Of a DNA stretch of 16,546 bases, positions 6,888-13,132 are shown one piece after another (the first letter of the stretch is position 1; every line of letters starts with the position of its first letter). The stretch covers positions 1 to 16,546 of the forward strand of contig JAEDJB010000030.1 of the NCBI GenBank assembly GCA_016296565.1, read 5' to 3'. Under the pieces are notes generated by a model. The model ran no database searches. It had not been told where the DNA came from and saw only the letters and a program-made list of their open reading frames with translations. This DNA is from Oscillospiraceae bacterium. Lineage in GTDB: Bacteria; Bacillota; Clostridia; Oscillospirales; Oscillospiraceae. Both the position numbers and the translations under genes were made by a program.

Positions 6888-8108
6888 TTAGTTGGTGTTG
6901 CCGTTGGCAGCAACATACATGCCGTGGATCAGGTACTGAATGTCGCCGGAGCCCTCGATGTTGGGAGCAACAGCAGCGTCGCGGACGAAGCGCTCTGCCT
7001 GATACTCGTCGCAGACACCATAAGCGCCCATAGCGTTGACAGCCATGGTAGCAACCTTGGTAGCGGTCTCAGCGGCATAGCCCTTAGCCTGAGCGGTACG
7101 GGCCTGAACAGCGCGCATGGTGGGCACGTCGTCGGGCTCGAAGTGGTTGTGGTCGCAGTAGTCAGCAGCTTCCAGCAGCAGCAGCTCAGCGGTGTGAGCA
7201 TAGGTCAGCATGGTGGACAGACGCAGCTGAGTGGTGGGGAACTTGGTGATGGACTTGCCGCGGTGCAGCTTCTCCTGGCAGTACTTCAGAGCGATGTCTG
7301 CAGCGCCCAGAGCGGTGCCGACGAACACGGCGGTGAAGCCCAGCTTACCATAAGCGGTGGTGCCCAGCAGCTGAGTGAAGCCGTCGCCGGGCTTGCCCAG
7401 GAACTGGTCCTCGGTGACAACGATGTCGTCCATGAAGATATCATAGACTTCGGAGCCGCGATAGCCGATCTTCTCCCAGGGAGAGGAGATGGAGTAGCCT
7501 TCGCAGAACTTGTCAATGACCAGGCCGGTGACCAGGTCCTTGCCGGACTCCTCGTCCTTCAGCAGGGCGAACAGAACGCAGGGGCCGTCATAACCAGCGT
7601 TGGAGATGAAGCGCTTCACGCCGTTCAGCTTGTAGGTGCCGTCAGCCTGCTTCTCCAGACGGGTCTTCAGCATCTTGGGGTCAGAACCGGTTTCGGGCTC
7701 GGTGAAAGCGAAGGAGACGGTCTGCTCGCCGCGGCAGCAGGGAGCCAGATACTTCAGCTTCTGCTCGTGGTTGGCATACAGGTCCAGAGCCTCCAGGCCC
7801 AGGATGTACACGTCCAGGCACTTGCCGACGGAGGGAGAAACGCGGCTCAGTTCCTTGATGACGATGGCCTGCTCCACGTGGCCCATACCCAGGCCGTCAT
7901 ACTCCTCGGGGAAGCTGATGCCGATGAAGCCGCACTCAGCCAGCTGCTGGTGAATGTCGTGGGGCAGCTGGGGATGCTTCTGGCCATTGCTGACCTCGAC
8001 CATCTCGCCTTCTTCAATCTCTTCGATGCGGGGAGCCAGAACAGTCTCAGCAAAGTCCTTGGCAAGGTCGTGGATCATCTGCTGGTCTTCGTTCAGTTTG
8101 AATTCCAT
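6888..8108 (-). CDS. Acyl-CoA dehydrogenase
   Basis: This 406-aa flavoprotein is of full family length. The FAD/substrate signature is FAFTEPETGSD (133-143), the late glycine motif reads MGAYGV rather than HGGYGY, and ERFVRDA precedes NIEGSGDIQ, where Glu385 occupies the position of the catalytic base in short- and medium-chain enzymes. It should oxidise an acyl-CoA to the 2,3-enoyl-CoA, or run in reverse as an enoyl-CoA reductase, passing electrons to an electron-transfer flavoprotein. No ETF genes adjoin it, unlike classical bcd-etfBA clusters. An insertion of roughly eight residues around 33-48 sets it apart from butyryl-CoA dehydrogenases; substrate is unassigned. AGGAGG lies nine bases before ATG 8108. 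It precedes the crotonase-like gene and diverges from the hydroxyacyl-CoA dehydrogenase gene. Confidence 0.94.
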   Translation of the reverse strand: MEFKLNEDQQMIHDLAKDFAETVLAPRIEEIEEGEMVEVSNGQKHPQLPHDIHQQLAECGFIGISFPEEYDGLGMGHVEQAIVIKELSRVSPSVGKCLDVYILGLEALDLYANHEQKLKYLAPCCRGEQTVSFAFTEPETGSDPKMLKTRLEKQADGTYKLNGVKRFISNAGYDGPCVLFALLKDEESGKDLVTGLVIDKFCEGYSISSPWEKIGYRGSEVYDIFMDDIVVTEDQFLGKPGDGFTQLLGTTAYGKLGFTAVFVGTALGAADIALKYCQEKLHRGKSITKFPTTQLRLSTMLTYAHTAELLLLEAADYCDHNHFEPDDVPTMRAVQARTAQAKGYAAETATKVATMAVNAMGAYGVCDEYQAERFVRDAAVAPNIEGSGDIQYLIHGMYVAANGNTN

Positions 8109-8158
8109 GATAGTATTCCTCCTGTGAATTATTTCTTACATAACAGGCGTTTTTTCGC

Positions 8159-8192
8159 ATTGCCTGGGCATGAGAAGAATGCCCGCGGCAAT
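8159..8192 (-). other. Structured leader hairpin upstream of the acyl-CoA dehydrogenase gene
   Basis: In the minus-strand leader, ATTGCC (8192-8187) pairs with GGCAAT (8164-8159) and, inside it, GGGCAT (8184-8179) pairs with ATGCCC (8171-8166). This makes a two-part stem of twelve base pairs with a small internal loop and a 7-nt apical loop. No T run follows, so it is not a terminator. It may stabilise the mRNA or be a regulatory fold. I recognise no known riboswitch. Confidence 0.5.
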
Positions 8193-8222
8193 TTCTCCTT
8201 ACGGGGCAACTTCTACAGATGT

Positions 8223-8231
8223 ATTATAACA
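8223..8231 (-). promoter_or_regulatory. Extended -10 promoter for acyl-CoA dehydrogenase/crotonase transcript
   Basis: The minus strand reads TGTTATAAT (8231-8223), a perfect -10 with the TGn extension. No good -35 is visible at 16-18 bp, which extended -10 promoters can tolerate. It predicts a leader of about 108 nt containing the hairpin at 8159-8192. Confidence 0.55.
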
Positions 8232-8511
8232 TAAGAAAACAGAGGGCACATGCCATAGATTGATTATTTTTGGAGGTATATATACTTAATCCACACTATT
8301 CTTTCCGAGGGAATCTGTGGCGGAACTTATCAAAATGTTATAAAAATTGACCGGAAGAAGTGCACAGAATCTACAAAAACGAGGGAATCTCCGGTGCTGC
8401 CGCCAAAGATACCTTTTGAAAGAAAGGGAACGGAAGGTGCATTTTCCGTAAAAAATACCATGGATATCCAGGAGAAGAGGGGAAAAATTGTGAAAATTTT
8501 TAAATCAGCCC

Positions 8512-8540
8512 TTGACGGAACCGGGTTCTTCCTGTAAGAT
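8512..8540 (+). promoter_or_regulatory. Distal sigma-A-type promoter upstream of the 3-hydroxyacyl-CoA dehydrogenase gene
   Basis: TTGACG (8512-8517) and TAAGAT (8535-8540) are spaced by 17 bp. Transcription would begin near 8547, giving a leader of about 160 nt that contains the hairpin at 8562-8594. Confidence 0.55.
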
Positions 8541-8561
8541 AGGGGGCGTCCGGATGAAAAT

Positions 8562-8608
8562 GGCGGGGTTTGCGGATTTGCGAACTGCTCCGCCGCCGGT
8601 TTTTATTT
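8562..8608 (+). terminator. Candidate attenuator/terminator hairpin in the hydroxyacyl-CoA dehydrogenase leader
   Basis: GGCGG (8562-8566) pairs with CCGCC (8590-8594). An inner stem of GTTTGC with GCGAAC (one G-U pair) continues it, and TTTTTATTTT follows at 8600-8609. This has terminator form but lies before the gene, so it would either attenuate transcription from the distal promoter or end a small RNA of about 60 nt. A few unpaired bases in the stem lower the certainty. Confidence 0.4.
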
Positions 8609-8640
8609 TCCGATGAAAAAGTCTCTCGTTTCCGAAAGGC

Positions 8641-8649
8641 TGTTATTAT
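8641..8649 (+). promoter_or_regulatory. Proximal extended -10 promoter candidate for the 3-hydroxyacyl-CoA dehydrogenase gene
   Basis: TGTTATTAT is a TGn-extended -10 (TATTAT at 8644-8649), 57 bp before ATG 8706 and downstream of the hairpin. The -35 position is poor. Confidence 0.4.
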
Positions 8650-8705
8650 ACTTCCCAAGAGGGAACTTTTATTCACTATTGTATTTTGTAAGGAGTTGCT
8701 AAATC

Positions 8706-9560
8706 ATGGAAGTTAAGACTGTTGGCGTGTACGGCGCCGGTATGATGGGCAGAGGCATCGCACAGGTTGCTCTGGAGGGCGGCTACGACGTGGTCCTCTA
8801 CAACCACAGAACCCCCACCCTGGAAAAGGGTCTGGCCGGCATCAAGAAGAACTTTGACAAGAAGATCAGCAAGGGCAAGATCACCGCTGAGCAGGCTGAG
8901 GGCTGGCTGGGCCACCTGAAGACCACCACCGACCTGAACGATCTGGCCGACGTGGACATCGTCTTTGAGGCAATGGTTGAGGACATGGAGCTGAAGAAGG
9001 ACGCCTTCGCCAAGATGGCTCCCGTCATCAAGCCCGAGGCCATTTTCGTCTCCAACACTTCCTCTCTCTCCATCACCGAGCTGGCCGCCGCTTCCCAGCG
9101 CCCCGAGAAGTTCCTGGGTATGCACTTCTTCAGCCCCGTGCCCGCCATGAAGCTGGTGGAGATCATCAACGCCTATGACACCTCCGAGGACACCATCGAG
9201 ACCGGCAAGGCCTGCGCCAAGGGCTTCGGCAAGGAGTTCGTCACCGTTTCCGACGTGCCCATGTTCATCGCCAACCGGGTTATGTGCCCCATGATGAACG
9301 AGGCCGCCATCCTGGCCGGCGAGAACGTCTGCTCCTACGAGGACATCGACAAGGCCTGCGAGCTGGGCTACAATCTGCCCATGGGTCCCCTGAAGCTGGC
9401 TGACGCCATCGGCATCGACGTGATGATCAACGTCATGGAGTCCCTGTATCAGGAGACCGCCGACTCCAAGTATCGTCCCGCTCACCTGTACAAGGTCCTC
9501 TACCGGGCCGGCCGTCTGGGCCGCAAGTCCGGCAAGGGCTTCTATGACTACACCAAGTAA
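8706..9560 (+). CDS. hbd: 3-hydroxyacyl-CoA (3-hydroxybutyryl-CoA type) dehydrogenase
   Basis: This 284-aa protein aligns end to end with clostridial Hbd, which interconverts acetoacetyl-CoA and 3-hydroxybutyryl-CoA in butyrate formation. It has the Rossmann loop GAGMMGRGIAQ (10-20), SNTSSLSITE (116-125), catalytic His140 in MHFFSPVPAMKLVE with Glu152, Asn190 in IANR, and the terminal RKSGKGFYDYTK. Two variations stand out. The acid at the end of strand 2 that normally holds the NAD ribose is Asn33, followed by His34-Arg35, suggesting altered preference, possibly NADP(H). The usual HFFNP is HFFSP. An AGGAG site lies ten bases before the ATG. It stands alone on its transcript, with a terminator 24 bp after the stop, and diverges from the acyl-CoA dehydrogenase gene. 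Confidence 0.95.
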   Translation: MEVKTVGVYGAGMMGRGIAQVALEGGYDVVLYNHRTPTLEKGLAGIKKNFDKKISKGKITAEQAEGWLGHLKTTTDLNDLADVDIVFEAMVEDMELKKDAFAKMAPVIKPEAIFVSNTSSLSITELAAASQRPEKFLGMHFFSPVPAMKLVEIINAYDTSEDTIETGKACAKGFGKEFVTVSDVPMFIANRVMCPMMNEAAILAGENVCSYEDIDKACELGYNLPMGPLKLADAIGIDVMINVMESLYQETADSKYRPAHLYKVLYRAGRLGRKSGKGFYDYTK

Positions 9561-9583
9561 GAAACCCTTCCCTGGTACATACA

Positions 9584-9614
9584 CCGCCGCCTCATCCGAG
9601 GCGGCGGTTTTTTT
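9584..9614 (+). terminator. Intrinsic terminator after the 3-hydroxyacyl-CoA dehydrogenase gene
   Basis: A perfect 10-bp stem (CCGCCGCCTC, loop ATCC) is followed by seven T, 24 bp past the stop codon. Confidence 0.95.
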
Positions 9615-9633
9615 CTGCCTGCGGGGAATCCCG

Positions 9634-9662
9634 TTGTTTCCCGGGGCAAAGTGTGGTATCAT
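9634..9662 (+). promoter_or_regulatory. Promoter of the nrdG-nudix-trmN6 operon
   Basis: TTGTTT (9634-9639) and TATCAT (9657-9662) have a 17-bp spacer whose end supplies a TGn extension (TGGTATCAT). Start of transcription would be near 9669. An AT-rich tract at 9677-9692 (core AATATATAT) then precedes the ribosome site. Confidence 0.55.
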
Positions 9663-9716
9663 AATACGAATCTTCTATTCAATATATATGATATCAAATG
9701 TGAGGAGGCGGCGCAT

Positions 9717-10244
9717 ATGCGGATCGCCAACACAGTCAACGACTCCATTGTGGACGGACCCGGCCTGCGGCTGGCCGTGTTCACCCAGGGGTGCCCCCAC
9801 CACTGCCCCGGCTGCCACAACCCGGACACCCACGATTTTCAGGGGGGCCGGGAGGTGCCGGTGGAGGAGCTCATGGCCCTCATGGGCAAGAATCCCCTGG
9901 TGGAGGGGCTGACCCTTTCGGGGGGTGAGCCCTTCGCCCAGGCTGCCGACTGCGCCAGGCTTGCCCAGGCCGCCCATGCCGCCGGCTGGACGGTGTGGAC
10001 TTACTCGGGCTATACCTTTGAGGCTATCCTGGCCAAAAACGACCCGGCCTGGCGGGCTCTGCTGGAGCAGACCGACGTGCTGGTGGACGGGCCCTTTGTG
10101 GAACAGGAGAAGTCCTATGAGCTTCGCTTCCGGGGCAGCCGGAACCAGCGGCTGATCCGGGTGAAGGAGAGCCTGGCCCAGGGGCGGGTGGTTCTCTGGA
10201 CCCAGGAGGACCCCCTGGCCAAGTTTACCGTCCCTGAATCATAA
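9717..10244 (+). CDS. nrdG: Anaerobic ribonucleotide reductase activating protein (radical SAM)
   Basis: This 175-aa radical-SAM activase has CxxxCxxC as CPHHCPGC (Cys26, Cys30, Cys33) for the 4Fe-4S cluster, a GGEP motif in TLSGGEPFAQ for SAM binding, and the NrdG hallmarks YSGYTFE, VDGPFVEQEKS and FRGSRNQR. It generates the glycyl radical on NrdD so that deoxynucleotides can be made without oxygen. NrdD is not in this window. Start 9717 is chosen over an upstream in-frame ATG at 9651 because GAGGAGG lies eight bases before it and the product then starts MRIANTVNDSIVDGPG, as usual. It leads an operon: the NUDIX gene begins 12 bp after the stop. An activase for another glycyl-radical enzyme cannot be fully excluded. 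Confidence 0.92.
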   Translation: MRIANTVNDSIVDGPGLRLAVFTQGCPHHCPGCHNPDTHDFQGGREVPVEELMALMGKNPLVEGLTLSGGEPFAQAADCARLAQAAHAAGWTVWTYSGYTFEAILAKNDPAWRALLEQTDVLVDGPFVEQEKSYELRFRGSRNQRLIRVKESLAQGRVVLWTQEDPLAKFTVPES

Positions 10245-10256
10245 GGAGACCGAGCC

Positions 10257-10895
10257 ATGACCATTGACCAGATGAAAACCTATTTCCAGAGCCGGGAGCT
10301 GGGCGTCCAGGGGGCTGTGGGGGAGTACGCCATCCTGGTGCCCCTGGTGGAGCAGGCGGGCAAGCTCTGCCTGCTCTTTGAAACCCGAGCGGAGACCCTG
10401 GTGGGCCACCAGCCGGGGGAGGTCTGCTTTCCCGGCGGCCGGCGGGAGCCGGGAGAGACCCCGGTGGACACCGCCCTGCGGGAGACCTGGGAGGAGATCG
10501 GCATCCCGCCGTCGGAGGTGGAGATTTTGGCCCCCCTGGACGTGATCCAGGACATCAGCGACCGGGTGGTCTACCCCTTCCTGGGGAAAATCAGCCCGGC
10601 GGCAGCGGCCCATCTGAAGGCCAGCCAGGCGGAGGTGAAGAACGTCTTTTTCGTGCCCCTGGACTTTCTGCGCACCTACCCGGAGGAGGTCTACCGCTAC
10701 CGGGTCCGGGCTCAGGTGGACGACAGCTTCCCCTATGACCGGATCGGCTTTCCCCACGATTACCCCTGGCGCAGCGGCTGGATGGACGTGCCCATCTACG
10801 AATACCAGGGCCACTTCATCTGGGGCATGACCGGCCGGACGGTGCGGTGGCTGCTGGCCCATCTGAACCGCCTGGAAGAGCAGCTGGAGGAGTGA
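10257..10895 (+). CDS. NUDIX hydrolase, CoA-pyrophosphatase (NudL/YeaB) type
   Basis: This 212-aa protein has a perfect NUDIX box at residues 61-83 (G-x5-E-x7-REXWEEIGI). Just before it is the extended motif LLFETRAETLVGHQPGEVCF followed by PGG, which marks the coenzyme A diphosphatase subfamily. Such enzymes split CoA or oxidised CoA into 3',5'-ADP and phosphopantetheine with Mg or Mn. The C-terminal half ends IWGMTGRTVRWLL, also typical of that group. AAGGAG lies eight bases before the ATG, and the stop overlaps the ribosome-site region of the following methyltransferase gene, so the two are translationally coupled. A link to the acyl-CoA genes nearby is tempting, but this gene is on the nrdG transcript. 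Substrate is inferred from motifs only. Confidence 0.9.
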   Translation: MTIDQMKTYFQSRELGVQGAVGEYAILVPLVEQAGKLCLLFETRAETLVGHQPGEVCFPGGRREPGETPVDTALRETWEEIGIPPSEVEILAPLDVIQDISDRVVYPFLGKISPAAAAHLKASQAEVKNVFFVPLDFLRTYPEEVYRYRVRAQVDDSFPYDRIGFPHDYPWRSGWMDVPIYEYQGHFIWGMTGRTVRWLLAHLNRLEEQLEE

Positions 10896-10897
10896 CC

Positions 10898-11539
10898 ATG
10901 GAATCCACGGAATACCTGGGCAGCTACCGGCTGACCCAGTCGGACGACTGCTTCAAGCTGGGCCGGGACAGCGTGCTGCTGTCCGGGTTCTGCACTTTGC
11001 GCCGGGGCTGGCAGGTGTGCGACTTGGGCTGCGGGGTGGGGACCCTCCTGCTCCTGTTGTCCCAGCGGGAAGAAAGCTTAACCCGCACCGGCATTGAGCT
11101 GGACCCCAAGGCGGCGGAGCTGGCCCGGCGCAATCTCCTGGCCAACGGCCTGTCCGGCCAGGTGCTCACCGGGGACCTGCGGGACCGGACCCTGGTTCCG
11201 GGGGACCGGTTCCACCTGGTGATCTCCAACCCCCCCTACTTCCGGGCAGGCTCGGGGAAGTCCGGGGGAAAAGCCCGGATGGACGAGACCTGCTCCGTGG
11301 AGGAGCTGTGCCAGACGGCGGGCCGCCTGACCCGCACGGGGGGACGGTTCGCCCTGGTCTACCGGCCCGAGCGGCTGGCAGAGCTCTTCGCCGCCCTGGA
11401 CCGGGCAAGGCTCACCCCCAAGCGGATGCAGCTGCTGGCCTACGACCGGAGCAAGCCCCCTTACGCCGTGCTGGTGGAGTCCGTCAAAGACGGCGGCCCG
11501 GGCCTGGACATTCTGCCGGTGCAGTATCAGGAGATATAA
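10898..11539 (+). CDS. tRNA1(Val) adenine-N6 methyltransferase family (TrmN6/YfiC/YabB-like)
   Basis: This 213-aa class I SAM methyltransferase has the SAM loop CDLGCGVGTLLLLL (41-54), acidic GIELDP (65-70) and NPPY (111-114), the signature of amino-N6-adenine or related methylation. YabB/YfiC members methylate A37 of tRNA1(Val). The N-terminal SDDCFKLGRDSVLLSGF matches that group. Start 10898 is preferred: GGAGG sits seven bases upstream in the end of the NUDIX gene, only 2 bp separate the genes, and the longer frame from 10847 lies inside the upstream gene. The position before rsmI mirrors yabB-yazA-rsmI in Bacillus, though the GIY-YIG gene yazA is missing. The exact RNA target is inferred. 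Confidence 0.88.
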   Translation: MESTEYLGSYRLTQSDDCFKLGRDSVLLSGFCTLRRGWQVCDLGCGVGTLLLLLSQREESLTRTGIELDPKAAELARRNLLANGLSGQVLTGDLRDRTLVPGDRFHLVISNPPYFRAGSGKSGGKARMDETCSVEELCQTAGRLTRTGGRFALVYRPERLAELFAALDRARLTPKRMQLLAYDRSKPPYAVLVESVKDGGPGLDILPVQYQEI

Positions 11540-11622
11540 ACAGCCCTCCGCCGGAAGGCGTCCCAGCGGTCCTGGCAGGACCCTGCACCGATGAATTGAT
11601 AAAGATTAAGGAGGCTGCCCCT

Positions 11623-12456
11623 ATGGCAGGTACATTATATTTAGTCGCCACCCCCATCGGAAACCTGGGGGATCTCTCCGTCCGGGCGGCGGAGACCCTG
11701 GAAACGGTGGACTTTATCGCCGCCGAGGACACCCGGGTGACGGTGAAGCTACTGAACCACCTGGGCATCAAAAAGCCCATGGTAAGCTACCACCGCCACA
11801 ACGCGGACACCCGGGGGGACGAGCTCACCGGCCGCCTGCTGGCGGGGGAGAGTTGCGCCCTGGTCACCGACGCGGGCACCCCTGCCATCAGCGACCCCGG
11901 GGAGGAGCTGGTGGCCCAGTGCGCGGCCCAGGACATCCCCGTGGTGCCCATCCCTGGCCCCTGCGCCTTGGTCAGCGCCCTGGCGGTGTCCGGCCTGCCC
12001 ACCGGGCGGTTTACCTTTGAGGGCTTTCTGGCCATGAACAAGAAAAACCGCCGGACCCACTTGGACTCTCTGCGGCAGGAGACCCGCACCATGGTCTTTC
12101 ACGAGGCACCCCACAAGCTCTCCGCTACCCTCCGGGACCTGGAGGAGACCTTCGGCCCGGACCGGCGGATCAGCCTCTGCCGGGAACTGACCAAGCTCCA
12201 CGAGCAGGTGTGGCGGACCACCCTGGGCCAGGCGGCGGAGCACTACGCCCAGAACCCCGCCAAGGGGGAGTTCGTGCTGGTGGTGGAGGGAGCGGCCCCC
12301 GTCCAGGTGGAAGCATACACCCTGGATGACGGCCTGGCCATGGCGGCCCGGCTCCAGGCGGAAGGGGCCTCCACCCGGGACGCGGTGAAGCAGGCGGCCG
12401 CTGCCTGCGGCCTGTCCCGCAAGGCGCTGTACGACCTGGTGGTGTCCCGAAAGTAA
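11623..12456 (+). CDS. rsmI: 16S rRNA (cytidine-1402-2'-O)-methyltransferase
   Basis: This 277-aa protein matches RsmI, the tetrapyrrole-methylase-fold enzyme that 2'-O-methylates C1402 in the ribosomal decoding centre. Hallmarks are the start MAGTLYLVATPIGNLGDLS, the AEDTRVT and VSYHRHN blocks, TDAGTPAISDPG (about 84-95), IPGPCALVSALAVSGLPT and FEGFLAMNKKNRR. The C-terminal helix-turn segment GLSRKALYDLVV is also typical. The start is set by AAGGAGG eight bases before ATG 11623. The frame is open upstream only as a shadow of the previous gene. An 83-nt gap with a small hairpin (GGTCCT arms, 11568-11582) separates it from the methyltransferase gene; co-transcription is likely but not certain. 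The gene ends before a long bidirectional terminator. Confidence 0.96.
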   Translation: MAGTLYLVATPIGNLGDLSVRAAETLETVDFIAAEDTRVTVKLLNHLGIKKPMVSYHRHNADTRGDELTGRLLAGESCALVTDAGTPAISDPGEELVAQCAAQDIPVVPIPGPCALVSALAVSGLPTGRFTFEGFLAMNKKNRRTHLDSLRQETRTMVFHEAPHKLSATLRDLEETFGPDRRISLCRELTKLHEQVWRTTLGQAAEHYAQNPAKGEFVLVVEGAAPVQVEAYTLDDGLAMAARLQAEGASTRDAVKQAAAACGLSRKALYDLVVSRK

Positions 12457-12576
12457 GGGAAAGCTGGAAAAAAGGAGCCAGGAGAACCTGCGGACAGATC
12501 CCTTTTCTAACAAAAACTGACAAATACAAAAGGTATAGTGCTACAGACTGTCGAACCGCGTCGAATTTCCAGATAA

Positions 12577-12618
12577 AAAATCCGGGCACATCTCCCCCAA
12601 GAGATGTGCCCGGATTTT
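12577..12618. terminator. Bidirectional intrinsic terminator between rsmI and abrB
   Basis: An 18-bp perfect stem including A/T flanks (arms 12577-12594 and 12601-12618, core TCCGGGCACATCTC, 6-nt loop) has A-tract and T-tract flanks on both strands, serving both convergent genes. Confidence 0.95.
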
Positions 12619-12645
12619 GATTGTGTGGAGGATACGTTGCAGAAA

Positions 12646-12888
12646 TTACTTCTGCAGCAACTCTTTGAGGCAGTGCGCGCAGATATTCTTGCCCTTGAAG
12701 ACGGTGATATCCTTGGCGCTGTCACAGAAGATGCAGGCGGGCTGATACTTTTTCAGCATGATGGAGGACCCATCGACGTAAATCTCCAGAGAATCCTTTT
12801 CAGCGATGTTAAGTGTGCGACGCAGTTCGATGGGTAAAACGATTCGTCCCAGCTCGTCTACCCGGCGGACAATTCCTGTGGATTTCAT
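12646..12888 (-). CDS. abrB: AbrB/SpoVT-family transition-state regulator with C-terminal Cys4 motif
   Basis: This 80-aa DNA-binding protein has an N-terminal swapped-hairpin domain, MKSTGIVRRVDELGRIVLPI, close to AbrB. Its C-terminal half carries Cys52-x2-Cys55 and Cys70-x2-Cys73 (CIFC...NICAHC), a probable zinc-binding knuckle common in clostridial members. AbrB proteins bind as dimers or tetramers and repress stationary-phase and sporulation genes. ATG 12888 is chosen because the family begins MKSTG. The AAGGAAG ribosome site is eleven bases away, a little far, and an in-frame GTG four codons upstream is too close to it. A perfect 9-bp palindrome at the start of its transcript suggests autoregulation. 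It sits between rsmI and spmA, and rsmI-abrB proximity is shared with Bacillus, although there both point the same way. Confidence 0.93.
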   Translation of the reverse strand: MKSTGIVRRVDELGRIVLPIELRRTLNIAEKDSLEIYVDGSSIMLKKYQPACIFCDSAKDITVFKGKNICAHCLKELLQK

Positions 12889-12966
12889 TGTGTGAAGCAC
12901 TTCCTTTCCCGGTTGGCTGTTTTTCCCTTTCCTTGTTCTCTGGTCTGGCGACAAAAACAAGCCAAA

Positions 12967-12987
12967 TTCTATGAAAAGTTCATAGAA
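12967..12987. promoter_or_regulatory. Perfect palindrome at the abrB transcription start (operator candidate)
   Basis: TTCTATGAA (12967-12975) and TTCATAGAA (12979-12987) are perfect 9-bp arms around a 3-bp centre, lying just downstream of the abrB -10. It could be a repressor operator or, in RNA, a stabilising 5' hairpin. Confidence 0.6.
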
Positions 12988-12995
12988 ACATCTTG

Positions 12996-13023
12996 ATTAT
13001 AACAAAATGTATTTAGAAGTCAA
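12996..13023 (-). promoter_or_regulatory. abrB promoter
   Basis: On the minus strand TTGACT (13023-13018), a 16-bp spacer and TATAAT (13001-12996) with a TGn extension form a near-ideal vegetative promoter. Transcription should begin around 12989, about 100 nt before ATG 12888. Confidence 0.85.
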
Positions 13024-13132
13024 TCGAAAAATGTCGGTTGCCCACAAAAAGGGGGGAGAATCGCGGGGTCTTTTTTCCAGTTTTCCCGCGTAGGCTTGGA
13101 GAGAAACGCTGGAAACAAAGGAGGACGGACCC

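Larger units (their letters stand above)
8232..8705. other. Divergent intergenic region between acyl-CoA and 3-hydroxyacyl-CoA dehydrogenase genes
   Basis: The whole gap is 8109-8705 (597 bp) and is markedly more AT-rich than the coding DNA around it. I see no protein gene with a ribosome site. It holds the minus-strand promoter and leader (8159-8231), two plus-strand promoter candidates (8512-8540 and 8641-8649), a GC-rich hairpin with T run (8562-8608), and an 11-bp direct repeat, CGAGGGAATCT, at 8306-8316 and 8380-8390. No clear Rex operator (TTGTTAA-N4-TTAACAA type) was found, although Rex often controls such genes. Confidence 0.6.

Noticed and set aside
6924..8234. 436-codon open frame antisense to the acyl-CoA dehydrogenase gene
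   Set aside because: It is a mirror of a strongly supported gene. Its composition (Ala/Gly/Val/Leu/Gln repeats) reflects complementary codons, and no ribosome site or family motif is visible.
8232..8705. Rex operator or known riboswitch in the divergent gap
   Set aside because: I found no TTGTTAA-type palindrome and no fold I could match to a known riboswitch class.
8676..9662. 328-codon antisense frame over the hydroxyacyl-CoA dehydrogenase gene
   Set aside because: It is a shadow of a gene that aligns end to end with Hbd. It would also run through that gene's terminator.
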